Source of the DNA: Micrococcus lylae NBRC 15355
GTDB lineage: Bacteria; Actinomycetota; Actinomycetes; Actinomycetales; Micrococcaceae
Direction: 5' to 3'
DNA length: 64,000 bases
Assembly (NCBI RefSeq): GCF_001570885.1
Contig: NZ_BCSN01000001.1
Location: 62,001-126,000 of the forward strand
Positions 10,897 through 19,873 of the stretch are shown piece after piece; the first letter of the stretch is position 1; each line of letters opens with the position of its first letter. The translations under genes and the position numbers were made by a program. A model generated the notes under the pieces. The model had not been told where the DNA came from. It did no database searches and saw only the letters and a list, made by a program, of their open reading frames with translations.

Positions 10897-11538
10897 GTGC
10901 TCGCCTGGCTCGAGGAGTTCATCCTCCACGCCGCAGCCCAGTGGTGGGTCCTGCCCGTCACGGGACTGCTGTGCCTGCTGGACGGCATCGTGCCGGCCTT
11001 CCCGTCCGAGTCCGTCCTGGTCGCGCTCGCCGCGATCGTGAAGGACGGCCAGCCGTTCGCGCTCACCGCCCTGTGGGCGGTGGGCGCGGTCGGCGCCTTC
11101 TGCGGAGACAACCTCGCCTACCTGATCGGCCGCACCGTCGGCGCCGACCGCTGGCGCTGGATGCGTTCCAAGGCCGTGGCCGGGGCCATGGGCATGGCCC
11201 GCCGGAACCTGGACCGGCGCGGCGCCTTCCTGCTGTTCACCGCCCGCTTCATCCCGGGCGGACGCGTCGCCGTGAACCTCACCGCCGGCGCCACCCGGTA
11301 CTCCTACCTCCGCTTCGTCCTGCTGGACGCGATCGCCTGCCTGTGCTGGTCCGCGTACTCGATCCTGATCGCCCGCGTGACCACCGGCTGGCTGGACTCC
11401 CCGCTGGCGAAGGTCGCCGTCTCCCTGGTCGGCGCCTTCGTGGTCGGCCTGCTGCTGGACCGCCTCATCCACCTGGTCCTCAGCCGCCGCGAGCAGGCGG
11501 TGGCGCGGCGGACGCCCGGCACCGGCCCCACGTCCTGA
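10897..11538 (+). CDS. DedA family membrane protein
   Basis: A 213-aa SNARE-associated/DedA protein with about five hydrophobic segments. Motifs are FPSESVLVALA near residue 35, GDNLAYLIGRTVG, and the conserved TARFIPGGRVAVNLTAG with the RFIPG core expected in the family. Members act in undecaprenyl phosphate or phospholipid translocation and membrane homeostasis. GTG 10897 has GGGGAAGG 2 nt upstream. It lies 16 nt after deoA and is probably co-transcribed, although its role has no obvious link to nucleosides. Confidence 0.88.
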   Translation: MLAWLEEFILHAAAQWWVLPVTGLLCLLDGIVPAFPSESVLVALAAIVKDGQPFALTALWAVGAVGAFCGDNLAYLIGRTVGADRWRWMRSKAVAGAMGMARRNLDRRGAFLLFTARFIPGGRVAVNLTAGATRYSYLRFVLLDAIACLCWSAYSILIARVTTGWLDSPLAKVAVSLVGAFVVGLLLDRLIHLVLSRREQAVARRTPGTGPTS

Positions 11539-11579
11539 GCCGGGGGTCGTCCGGCTCCCTGCCCGTCCGGCCCCTGCCG

Positions 11580-11585
11580 TAGACT
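11580..11585 (+). promoter_or_regulatory. Putative -10 of add (TAGACT), leaderless
   Basis: TAGACT, 7 nt, then GTG 11593; no Shine-Dalgarno sequence. Confidence 0.6.
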
Positions 11586-11592
11586 CCGGGGC

Positions 11593-12813
11593 GTGACTGA
11601 GAGCATCCCCACCGCCGACGCCCCGAGCCCCCTCGAGATCGACCTCGCCGCCCTGCCGAAGGTCTCCCTGCACGACCACCTGGACGGCGGCCTGCGCGTG
11701 GCCACCGTCCTGGAGCTGGCGAAGGAGGCCGGCACGCCGGTCCCGGCCGAGACCGAGGAGGAGCTGGCCGCCTGGGTCCACTCCCACGCCAACGGCGAGT
11801 CCCTGGAGAAGTACCTCGAGGTGTTCGCGCTGACCACCTCCGTCATGCAGACCCGTGAGCAGCTGCGCCGCGTGGCCCGCGAGTTCGTCGAGGACCTCGT
11901 GGAGGACGGCGTGGTCTACGGAGAGATCCGCTGGGCGCCCGAGCAGCACCTGGAAGGCGGCCTGACCCTGGACGAGGCCGTCGAGGCCGTGCAGGAGGGC
12001 CTGGACGAGGCCGTCGCCGCCGCGGTGGACAACGGCCAGGACATCTCCGTCGGCCAGCTCATCACCGCCATGCGCCACGCGGACCGCGCCCAGCAGATCG
12101 CGGAGCTGGCCGTGCGCCACCGGGACCGCGGCGTGGTCGGATTCGACATCGCCGGCCCCGAGGCCGGCTTCCCGCCGTCCCGCTTCGCGGACACCTTCAC
12201 CTGGCTGGCCGCCCAGCACCTGCCGGCCACCGTGCACGCCGGTGAGGGCGACGGTCTGGCCTCCGTGCAGGACGCGCTCGTCAACGGCCGTGCGCTGCGC
12301 CTGGGCCATGGCGTGCGCATCGCCGAGGACATCAGCGTGGAGTACGGCGCGGTGGACGAGGACGGCGAGCAGCTGGACGCGGACACCGGCCTGGTGGAGC
12401 TCGGCCCCACCGCCGCGTGGGTGCGGGACCGGCAGATCGCCCTGGAGGTCTGCCCGTCCTCGAACCTGCAGACCGGTGCCGTGGACCCAGCCGCCGGCAT
12501 CGAGGGTCACCCGATCGACATGCTGGTCCAGCTCGGGTTCCGCATCACCGTGAACACGGACAACCGCCTCGTCTCGGACGTCTCGCTGACCGATGAGCTG
12601 TACCTGCTGGCCGAGACCTTCGGCTACAGCCTGTCCCAGCTGCTGGAGTTCCAGCTCAACGCCGCCGAGGCCGCGTTCCTGCCGGTCGAGGAGCGGGAGG
12701 AGCTCGCCGAACTGCTCGTGGCCGCCTGGAACCCGGTGATCTCCGGCTCTGGGGACGCCCCGCACCTGGCCGAGCTGCCGGACGACGAGTCCGCTGACGC
12801 CGAGCAGGACTGA
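11593..12813 (+). CDS. add: Adenosine deaminase
   Basis: A 406-aa zinc enzyme converting adenosine and deoxyadenosine to inosine derivatives. Visible active-site pieces are SLHDHLDGG with the two metal histidines, TVHAGEG with the catalytic glutamate, RLGHGVRI, CPSSNLQTGAV and VNTDN with the metal aspartate. It is longer than the E. coli enzyme, with an internal acidic segment around residues 255-275 and an acidic C-terminus. The leaderless-type -10 TAGACT fixes GTG 11593. It completes purine salvage beside the pyrimidine genes cdd and deoA. Confidence 0.95.
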   Translation: MTESIPTADAPSPLEIDLAALPKVSLHDHLDGGLRVATVLELAKEAGTPVPAETEEELAAWVHSHANGESLEKYLEVFALTTSVMQTREQLRRVAREFVEDLVEDGVVYGEIRWAPEQHLEGGLTLDEAVEAVQEGLDEAVAAAVDNGQDISVGQLITAMRHADRAQQIAELAVRHRDRGVVGFDIAGPEAGFPPSRFADTFTWLAAQHLPATVHAGEGDGLASVQDALVNGRALRLGHGVRIAEDISVEYGAVDEDGEQLDADTGLVELGPTAAWVRDRQIALEVCPSSNLQTGAVDPAAGIEGHPIDMLVQLGFRITVNTDNRLVSDVSLTDELYLLAETFGYSLSQLLEFQLNAAEAAFLPVEEREELAELLVAAWNPVISGSGDAPHLAELPDDESADAEQD

Positions 12814-12833
12814 CGCAACAGCGTCTGACGAGC

Positions 12834-13640
12834 ATGGGTGCCCGGGTCGACCATCTGGTGTGGGTGGTGGCACAGCTGCGCCTCCACTGCCCCTGGACCC
12901 GGGCGCTCACACATGCGCAGCTGACGGAGTATCTCGTCGAGGAGGCCTACGAGGCCGTCGAGGCGATCGAGACCGGCGCGGACGAGGACACGCTCCGCTC
13001 TGAGCTCGGAGACGTGCTCTTCCAGGTGGTCCTGCACTCGGCGATCGCCCAGGACCGCGGCGCCTTCGCCATGGAGGACGTGGCCGAGGCGATCACCGCC
13101 AAGATGCTGCGCCGCAACCCGCACGTGTTCACCCCGGACGGTGCCCTCCGCCGGCCGGACGAGCTGCGGGAGATCACCGTCGAGCAGCTCGAGCGCCAGT
13201 GGGAGTCCATCAAGGCCGCCGAGAAGGCCGAGGCCTCCTCAGCCCCGCCGGCCGCACCGCCCTCCTGTTCATCCGGCCCCGCTCCCGAGGGGAGCGGGCA
13301 GGCGGGGGAGGGGACCGTCGTCGAAACGCCGGGGGAGGACCGGCCGGGGCAGACCCGTGCAGCGGACGCGGCCCTGGCGGACCTGCTCGCCTCCCTGCCC
13401 GCGCACCTGCCGGCGCTCGCCGCCGCCGGCAAGGCCGTCGACCGCGCCGCCCGGCGCGAGCCGAACCCGCTGCCGGCCCCCACTCAGACCCCGGACCACC
13501 TGGCCGAGGCGCTCGCCGACGAGGCGGCGCTCGGCGAGGCGCTCTTCGCCCTCGTCCGCCACGCGCGGGCCGCGGGGCTGGACCCGGAGCGCGCGCTGCG
13601 GCGGCGGCTCAGGGGTCCGGGCCCGGACCCCGCGCGGTAA
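12834..13640 (+). CDS. mazG: MazG family nucleotide pyrophosphohydrolase
   Basis: A 268-aa protein. Residues 1-125 are a MazG domain: CPWTRALTHAQLTEYL, the Mg-binding EExxE in VEEAYEAVEAIE and ELGDVLFQVVLHS. MazG hydrolyses aberrant (d)NTPs to the monophosphates. A Pro/Ser-rich linker (about 128-170) joins a C-terminal part in which LASLPAHLPAL and ALGEALFALVRHARAAGLDPERALRR look like a decayed second MazG repeat with its metal ligands lost. ATG 12834 lies 20 nt after add, has no clear RBS and is probably coupled to it. The gene order mazG-eno-ftsB-DUF501-ppx matches mycobacteria. Confidence 0.88.
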   Translation: MGARVDHLVWVVAQLRLHCPWTRALTHAQLTEYLVEEAYEAVEAIETGADEDTLRSELGDVLFQVVLHSAIAQDRGAFAMEDVAEAITAKMLRRNPHVFTPDGALRRPDELREITVEQLERQWESIKAAEKAEASSAPPAAPPSCSSGPAPEGSGQAGEGTVVETPGEDRPGQTRAADAALADLLASLPAHLPALAAAGKAVDRAARREPNPLPAPTQTPDHLAEALADEAALGEALFALVRHARAAGLDPERALRRRLRGPGPDPAR

Positions 13641-13643
13641 GCT
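13638..13643 (+). promoter_or_regulatory. Putative -10 of eno (TAAGCT)
   Basis: TAAGCT overlaps the mazG stop codon and would start an mRNA about 43 nt ahead of the enolase ATG. Confidence 0.45.
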
Positions 13644-13654
13644 TGCAGGCGTAG

Positions 13655-14971
<1,317 letters not shown>

Positions 14972-15026
14972 GCCACCGACGCAGTGACCCCGCCCCGCCG
15001 GTGACCGCCGGGCGGCAGGGGACACA

Positions 15027-15060
15027 CGAGGGCCCCACGCTGCGAGCGTGCGGGCCCTCG
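15027..15060 (+). terminator. Hairpin terminator of eno
   Basis: Arms 15027-15041 and 15045-15060 form a 15-bp GC stem with one bulge and a 3-nt loop, 55 nt after the eno stop. Confidence 0.75.
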
Positions 15061-15133
15061 GTGCGTCCGGGCCGGGGCCGCACGGGCCGTGCGGCCCGGC
15101 GCGTCAGCCCGGCTGCCGTCCAGGTGCGGCGAC

Positions 15134-15139
15134 TACCCT
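15134..15139 (+). promoter_or_regulatory. Putative -10 (TACCCT) of the ftsB-like gene
   Basis: TACCCT, then a leader of about 36 nt containing GAAGGAG before ATG 15182. Confidence 0.45.
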
Positions 15140-15181
15140 GGGGACATCCCCGCCCGTGACCTCCTCGAAGGAGCCCGCCCC

Positions 15182-16207
15182 ATGGTGAGCCGCCGCCCCC
15201 GCATGCCCCGCGTGCCCGGTGCCGAGCGTGCCCGGGCGGAGGCCGCCGAGGCCGAGCAGGCCAAGGCGGCGGCGGAGGCCCGCGCGGCCGCGGACGACGC
15301 CGTACGGCGCAGGGCCGCCGAGACCGCGGAGGACCTCGCCGCCGAACACAGCGCCGCGGACGGCGAGACGGCGAAGGAGAACGCGACGTCGGCGGGCGAG
15401 CGGTCGGCGGGCGGAGACGTCGTCGAGCTGCGTCGCGCCGCGGACGCCGCCGAGACCTCCGTCAGTGAGGACGCCGCCGGCATCGTCGCCGAGCGCGAGG
15501 TGAAGGACTCCGCCGAGCACCCCGGGAGAAACGGGGAGGACCCGGAGAAGGACGGGGAGACGGCAGGGGGAACGGACGCGCCCGCGTCCACCGCCTCCTC
15601 CCGCATCGCCACCGAACCGGGGTCGACTGTCTCCCGCCTGCGCCCCGCAGGCGGTTCGCGCGGCGCCGGGTCGGCCCCCGATCCCCGCCCGTCCGCCCGG
15701 TCCCACACCGCCGGGGCCCGCCCGTCCGGCTCCCCTCAGCGCCGCCTCGGCCCGGGACGCACGCCCGAGCAGGCGGCCCAGGATGTCGCCCGCCGCCGCC
15801 AGCCCGCCCCGAAGCCGGTGCCGGCGCGATCCGTCACCGGTCGCTCGCTGGTGGTGATCGCGGTGATCTTCATCGCCGCCACCCTCATGGCCCCGACGCT
15901 GCGGGTGTACCTGAACCAGTCCCTGGAGATCGCGGCCGCCGAGCAGGACATCGAAGACCAGCAGCGGCAGAAGGCCGAGTACGAGGAGCGGATCGCCCGC
16001 TGGGAGGACCCGGACTTCGTGCGCCAGCAGGCCCGCGACCGCCTGGACCTGGTGATGCCGGGGGAGACCCTCTACATGGTCACCGGCCAGGATCGGATCG
16101 AGGAGGTCCCCGAGGAGACAGACGACGCCCAGGAGGAGCCGGTGAACGAGCACCTGCCCTGGGCCGAAGGCCTCTGGGACTCCGTGGTCCGCGCCGCCAC
16201 CGAGTGA
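15182..16207 (+). CDS. FtsB/DivIC-like septum formation initiator with long cytoplasmic tail
   Basis: A 341-aa bitopic membrane protein. Residues 1-217 are a highly charged, Ala/Glu/Asp-rich then Ser/Pro/Gly-rich cytoplasmic segment with no recognisable fold. A single helix (about residues 220-242, VVIAVIFIAATLMAP) is followed by a short coiled coil (AEQDIEDQQRQKAEYEERI) and the WEDPDFVRQQARDRLDLVMPGE motif typical of FtsB/DivIC. These proteins bridge FtsL and FtsQ in the divisome. RBS GAAGGAG precedes ATG 15182. The location after eno and before DUF501/Ppx is the conserved actinobacterial position. The tail is much longer than in E. coli FtsB (about 100 aa in total). Confidence 0.88.
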   Translation: MVSRRPRMPRVPGAERARAEAAEAEQAKAAAEARAAADDAVRRRAAETAEDLAAEHSAADGETAKENATSAGERSAGGDVVELRRAADAAETSVSEDAAGIVAEREVKDSAEHPGRNGEDPEKDGETAGGTDAPASTASSRIATEPGSTVSRLRPAGGSRGAGSAPDPRPSARSHTAGARPSGSPQRRLGPGRTPEQAAQDVARRRQPAPKPVPARSVTGRSLVVIAVIFIAATLMAPTLRVYLNQSLEIAAAEQDIEDQQRQKAEYEERIARWEDPDFVRQQARDRLDLVMPGETLYMVTGQDRIEEVPEETDDAQEEPVNEHLPWAEGLWDSVVRAATE

Positions 16208-16284
16208 CCGGGGTCGGCCTCCACTCCGGCGGCCGGGACCTCCGACCACCGCACAGCCCGCGGGCCGGCACCGATGCCCGGCAC

Positions 16285-16344
16285 CACAGCACCGAACCGC
16301 ACAGCACCGAACCGCACAGCACCGAACCGCACAGCACCGAACCG
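16285..16344 (+). repeat. Tandem repeat, four copies of a 15-bp unit
   Basis: CACAGCACCGAACCG is repeated four times without mismatch (16285, 16300, 16315, 16330) with partial units at both ends. It fills the gap before the DUF501-Ppx gene, ending 32 nt before its ATG, so it would lie in the 5' leader if transcription runs through from ftsB. Confidence 0.95.
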
Positions 16345-16376
16345 CACACCTTCCGCACCCTGACGAGGACCCCCAC

Positions 16377-17933
16377 ATGAACACCGCTGACCGCACCGTC
16401 ACCGAGCAGGACCTGGACACCCTGTCCCTGCAGCTGGGCCGACCTGTTCGAGACGTCGTGGAGATCGGCGCCCGCTGCGTGTGCGGCAGCCCGTTGGTGG
16501 CCACCACGGCCCCCCGCCTGTCCAACGGCATCCCGTTCCCCACCACCTTCTATCTGACGCACCCGGTGCTCACCGCGGCGGTGTCCCGTCTCGAGGCGGA
16601 CGGGGAGATGACCCGCATGAACGAGCGCCTCGCCGAGGACGCCGAGCTGGCCGCCGCCCACCGCGAGGCGCACGAGGCCTACCTGGCCGAGCGTGACCGC
16701 ATCGGTCGGCTCTCCGGCGTGGGCGAGGTGAAGGAGATCGCCGGCATCTCCGCCGGCGGCATGCCCGAGCGCGTCAAGTGCCTGCACGTGCTGGTCGGCC
16801 ATTCCCTGGCCGCCGGACCCGGCGTCAACCGCCTCGGCGACGAGGCCCTGGAGAAGATCGCTCCGTGGTGGACCCCGGAGGCCTGCCGCTGCGACGGCGC
16901 CTGGGACGCCTCCGCCGAAGTCCCCACCAAGGACCTGTCCCGCCACGTGAAGCACCTGGAGAAGGTCGAGGCCCTGAAGAAGGTCACCGTGGCCGGCATC
17001 GACTGCGGCACCAACTCCATCCGCCTGCTCATCGCCCGACCGGACGAGCAGGACCCGGAGACCCTGGTGGACGTCGTCCGTGAGATGACCATCGTCCGCC
17101 TCGGCGAGGGCGTGGACGCCACCGGCGAGTTCTCCGCCGCGGCCCTGGAACGGACGTTCGCCGCCGTGGACGCCTACGCCCGCCTGGTGCAGCGCCACCA
17201 CGCCGGTGCCGTCCGGTTCGTGGCCACCTCCGCCACCCGGGACGTGCAGAACCGCCAGGTCTTCGTGGACGGCGTGACACAGCGCCTCGGCGTGGAGCCG
17301 GAGGTCATCTCCGGCGCCGAGGAGGCCTCCCTGTCCTTCCGCGGCGCCGTCTCCGCGCTGCCGCCCGGCCTGGACCCGCAGGACCGCGTCCTGGTGGTGG
17401 ACCTCGGCGGCGGCTCCACGGAGTTCGTCGTCGGCACCGCCGCCGGCGAGGTCGTGGACGCCGTGTCCACGGACATGGGCTGCGTGCGCTTCACCGAGCG
17501 CTTCCTCCCGGACGCCGACCCCACCGAAGACCAGGTCACCGCCGCTACCGCCGGCGTGGACGAGATCCTGGACCACGTCGCCGGGCGACTTCCCCTCGAG
17601 ACGGTGAGTGCCGTCGTCGGGGTGGCCGGCACCGTCACCACGGTGACGGCCCACGCCCTGGGCCTGGAGGACTATGACTCCGAGCGGATCCACGCCACCG
17701 TCCTGCCCGTGGACGAGGTGACCGCCTCGGCCCGCGCCCTGCGGACCGCCTCCCGTGAGGAGCGCGCGGCGATGGGCTTCATGCATCCGGGCCGCGTGGA
17801 CGTGATCGGGGCGGGCGCGCTGATCTGGTCGCGCATCGTCGAGCGCATGCGTGAGGTCGCGGGCGTGACGGACGTCGTCACCAGCGAGCGGGACATCCTG
17901 GACGGCATCGTCCTGTCCATGAAGGACCACTGA
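16377..17933 (+). CDS. Fused DUF501 domain and Ppx/GppA phosphatase
   Basis: One uninterrupted 518-aa frame contains two proteins that are separate neighbours in mycobacteria. Residues 1-195 are a DUF501 domain (GRPVRDVVEIGARCVCG, PFPTTFYLTHP, CLHVLVGHSLAAGPGVNRLGD, CRCDG). Residues 205-518 are a Ppx/GppA exopolyphosphatase/guanosine pentaphosphatase of the actin-like ATPase fold: AGIDCGTNSIRLLIA, FVATSATRDVQNR, SGAEEASLSF, VVDLGGGSTEFVVG and GVAGTVTTVT. It probably hydrolyses polyphosphate or pppGpp; DUF501 has no defined function. ATG 16377 is preceded only by a weak GAGG. The gene may be read from the ftsB transcript. Confidence 0.9.
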   Translation: MNTADRTVTEQDLDTLSLQLGRPVRDVVEIGARCVCGSPLVATTAPRLSNGIPFPTTFYLTHPVLTAAVSRLEADGEMTRMNERLAEDAELAAAHREAHEAYLAERDRIGRLSGVGEVKEIAGISAGGMPERVKCLHVLVGHSLAAGPGVNRLGDEALEKIAPWWTPEACRCDGAWDASAEVPTKDLSRHVKHLEKVEALKKVTVAGIDCGTNSIRLLIARPDEQDPETLVDVVREMTIVRLGEGVDATGEFSAAALERTFAAVDAYARLVQRHHAGAVRFVATSATRDVQNRQVFVDGVTQRLGVEPEVISGAEEASLSFRGAVSALPPGLDPQDRVLVVDLGGGSTEFVVGTAAGEVVDAVSTDMGCVRFTERFLPDADPTEDQVTAATAGVDEILDHVAGRLPLETVSAVVGVAGTVTTVTAHALGLEDYDSERIHATVLPVDEVTASARALRTASREERAAMGFMHPGRVDVIGAGALIWSRIVERMREVAGVTDVVTSERDILDGIVLSMKDH

Positions 17934-17957
17934 TTTCCAGCCGCCACTCGGTGGTCC

Positions 17958-17963
17958 TAGAAT
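17958..17963 (+). promoter_or_regulatory. Putative -10 of ndh (TAGAAT), leaderless
   Basis: TAGAAT, 7 nt, then ATG 17971. Confidence 0.6.
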
Positions 17964-17970
17964 CGGTGGC

Positions 17971-19392
17971 ATGACTGTCACCCCTGATCTTTCTCCCAAG
18001 CCCCGACTCCTGGTGGTCGGCGGCGGCTACGCCGGCTTCCACATCGCCAAGTCCCTGCAGACGAAGATCAAGGAGCGCGGCGGCGTCGTGACCGTGGTCG
18101 ACCCGCTGCCGTACATGACCTATCAGCCCTTCCTGCCGGAGGTCGTGGGCGGTCACATCGACGGCCGGCACGCCGTCGTGGACCACGCCACCCACCTGAA
18201 GGACGCCGAGCTCGTGCGCGGCGCCGTGGTGAAGGTGGAGCACGCCCGCCGCACCGCCACCGTGCAGGGCCCGGACGGCTCCGAGTTCGAGGTGCCCTAC
18301 CAGGACATCGTGATGACCGCCGGCGCCACCACCCGCACCTTCCCGATCCCGGGCCTGGCCGACGCCGGCATCGGCCTGAAGACCGTCGAGGAGGCCGTCG
18401 CCCTGCGCAACCAGATCCTGGAGCGCCTGGACGCCGCCGCCCGCATGACCGACGGCGAGGAGCGCAAGCGCGCCCTGACCTTCGTGGTGGTCGGCGGCGG
18501 CTTCGCCGGCGTGGAGGCCATCGCGGAGATGGAGGACCTGATCCGCAACGCCGTCTCCCGCAACCCGCAGCTGTCCCAGTCCGAGGTCCGCATCGCCATG
18601 GTCGAGGCCATGGGCCGCATCATGCCGGAGGTCTCCGAGGATCAGGCCGAGCAGGTCGTCGAGCACCTGCGCGGCCGCGGCATCGAGGTGCTGCTGAACA
18701 CCTCCCTGGGCAACGCCGAGGGTGGCGTCCTGGAGCTCATCTCCATGGCGGACAAGTCCGTGGTGGAGCGCTTCGGCGCGGACACCCTGGTCTGGACCGC
18801 CGGCGTGGCCGCCAACTCCGTGGCCAAGTCCACCGACTTCCCGGTCGAGGAGCGCGGCCGCATCGAGGTCACCGCGACCCTCCAGGTCAAGGACGGCGAG
18901 AACGGCGTCCTCGAGGGCGCCTGGGGCTGCGGCGACGTCTGCGCCGTGCCGGACCTGACCGGTGCCGGCCCGGGCGGCATGTGCGTCCCGAACGCCCAGC
19001 ACGCCGGCCGTCAGGCCAAGCGCCTGGTCGCCAACTACCTGGCCGTGCGCCACGGCGAGGGCGAGGTCCAGGAGTACGAGCACAAGTCGCTCGGCGCCGT
19101 GGCCGGCCTCGGCTTCGGCAAGGGCGTCGGCAACCCGATGGGCGTGAAGCTCTTCGGCCCGCTCGCCTGGCTGGCCCACCGCGGCTACCACGCGATGGCC
19201 CTGCCGCAGCTGGAGCGCAAGGCCCGCGTGCTCGGCGGCTTCGTCATGGAGACCGTCTTCGGCCGTGACACCACCGCCGTGTTCGACCTGGAGCGTCCGC
19301 GCAACGCCTTCCTCAAGGCCGCCGGCGGCACGCCGGTCCTCGGCCGCTTCGCCAAGAAGCAGCTGGAGGACAAGGAGAAGGCCTCGGCCTGA
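17971..19392 (+). CDS. ndh: Type II NADH dehydrogenase (NDH-2)
   Basis: A 473-aa flavoprotein that oxidises NADH and reduces menaquinone without pumping protons. Two Rossmann motifs are clear: the FAD site VVGGGYAGFH near residue 12 and the NADH site VVGGGFAGVE near residue 173. TAGATTRTFPIPGL, LVWTAGVAANSVA and WGCGDVCAVPD complete the family pattern, and the C-terminal region (ALPQLERKARVLGGF) would anchor it peripherally to the membrane. The start is set by TAGAAT 7 nt upstream; no RBS is seen. A 21-bp hairpin follows. Confidence 0.95.
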   Translation: MTVTPDLSPKPRLLVVGGGYAGFHIAKSLQTKIKERGGVVTVVDPLPYMTYQPFLPEVVGGHIDGRHAVVDHATHLKDAELVRGAVVKVEHARRTATVQGPDGSEFEVPYQDIVMTAGATTRTFPIPGLADAGIGLKTVEEAVALRNQILERLDAAARMTDGEERKRALTFVVVGGGFAGVEAIAEMEDLIRNAVSRNPQLSQSEVRIAMVEAMGRIMPEVSEDQAEQVVEHLRGRGIEVLLNTSLGNAEGGVLELISMADKSVVERFGADTLVWTAGVAANSVAKSTDFPVEERGRIEVTATLQVKDGENGVLEGAWGCGDVCAVPDLTGAGPGGMCVPNAQHAGRQAKRLVANYLAVRHGEGEVQEYEHKSLGAVAGLGFGKGVGNPMGVKLFGPLAWLAHRGYHAMALPQLERKARVLGGFVMETVFGRDTTAVFDLERPRNAFLKAAGGTPVLGRFAKKQLEDKEKASA

Positions 19393-19448
19393 TCCGGTGA
19401 ACACCACCCCCTGACGTCGCCTCCCACGCGGGGCGTCTCGGGGGACCA

Positions 19449-19494
19449 CGACGACGGCGGCCTCCCCTGTCGCAGGGGACGGTCGCCGTCGTCG
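19449..19494 (+). terminator. Long hairpin terminator after ndh
   Basis: Arms 19449-19469 and 19473-19494 pair over about 20 bp with one bulge and one mismatch, triloop TCG; the outer part contains ACGACGACGGCG, a one-base variant of the recurrent 12-mer. Confidence 0.75.
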
Positions 19495-19553
19495 CGTCGT
19501 CGCCTCCTCGGCGGCGCGCCCCACGGTGCGTCAGTCAGGGGAGCGACGGCCAC

Positions 19554-19628
19554 GCCCCCGTGGCCCAACTGGCAGAGGCAGGCGACTTAAAATCGTCTTC
19601 GGTGCGGGTTCGACTCCCGCCGGGGGCA
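19554..19628 (+). tRNA. tRNA with anticodon UAA (nominal tRNA-Leu), short variable loop
   Basis: Cloverleaf: acceptor stem 19554-19560/19621-19627 (7 perfect pairs), D arm GCC/GGC, anticodon stem GGCGA/TCGTC, loop CTTAAAA with anticodon TAA at 19588-19590, T stem GCGGG/CCCGC with TTCGACT, discriminator A at 19628; CCA is not encoded. Anticodon UAA reads UUA/UUG leucine codons, but the variable region is only about 6 nt (19598-19603), whereas bacterial leucine tRNAs are class II with a long extra arm. I see no in-frame TTA codon in the genes of this window. The identity as leucine acceptor is therefore uncertain. Confidence 0.85.
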
Positions 19629-19770
19629 CGCGATCTGACGTCGGGACATCAGGCATGCCGGGCGCCCACGGCGGGTCCGCCGCGGCCGCCGCCGTCCGCT
19701 CTCTGTGAACACGGTGTCCCAGGATGCAGAGAATTCGCCCGGTGACCTGCCCGGACGCGCGGGGGACCGG

Positions 19771-19776
19771 TAGACT
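19771..19776 (+). promoter_or_regulatory. Putative -10 (TAGACT) of the Bax inhibitor gene
   Basis: TAGACT would give a leader of about 90 nt ending in GAAGGAG before GTG 19874. Confidence 0.45.
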
Positions 19777-19873
19777 TCCAGACAGGAAAACGTCCCGCCG
19801 TCCGCCGACGGGTGCCTCACGCAGACGCAGCCCCGGCGCGGTCCGGGCCGAGTCGATCGTGAAGGAGCACACC

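Noticed and set aside
16315-16348. Tandem repeat as a CRISPR or protein-coding repeat
   Set aside because: The units are 15 bp and directly contiguous without spacers, and the only frame across them with coding length is antisense; it is a simple tandem repeat.
19498-19553. Integrated element at the tRNA gene
   Set aside because: No integrase, direct repeat of the tRNA 3' end or atypical DNA was seen on either side; the tRNA stands between ordinary housekeeping genes.
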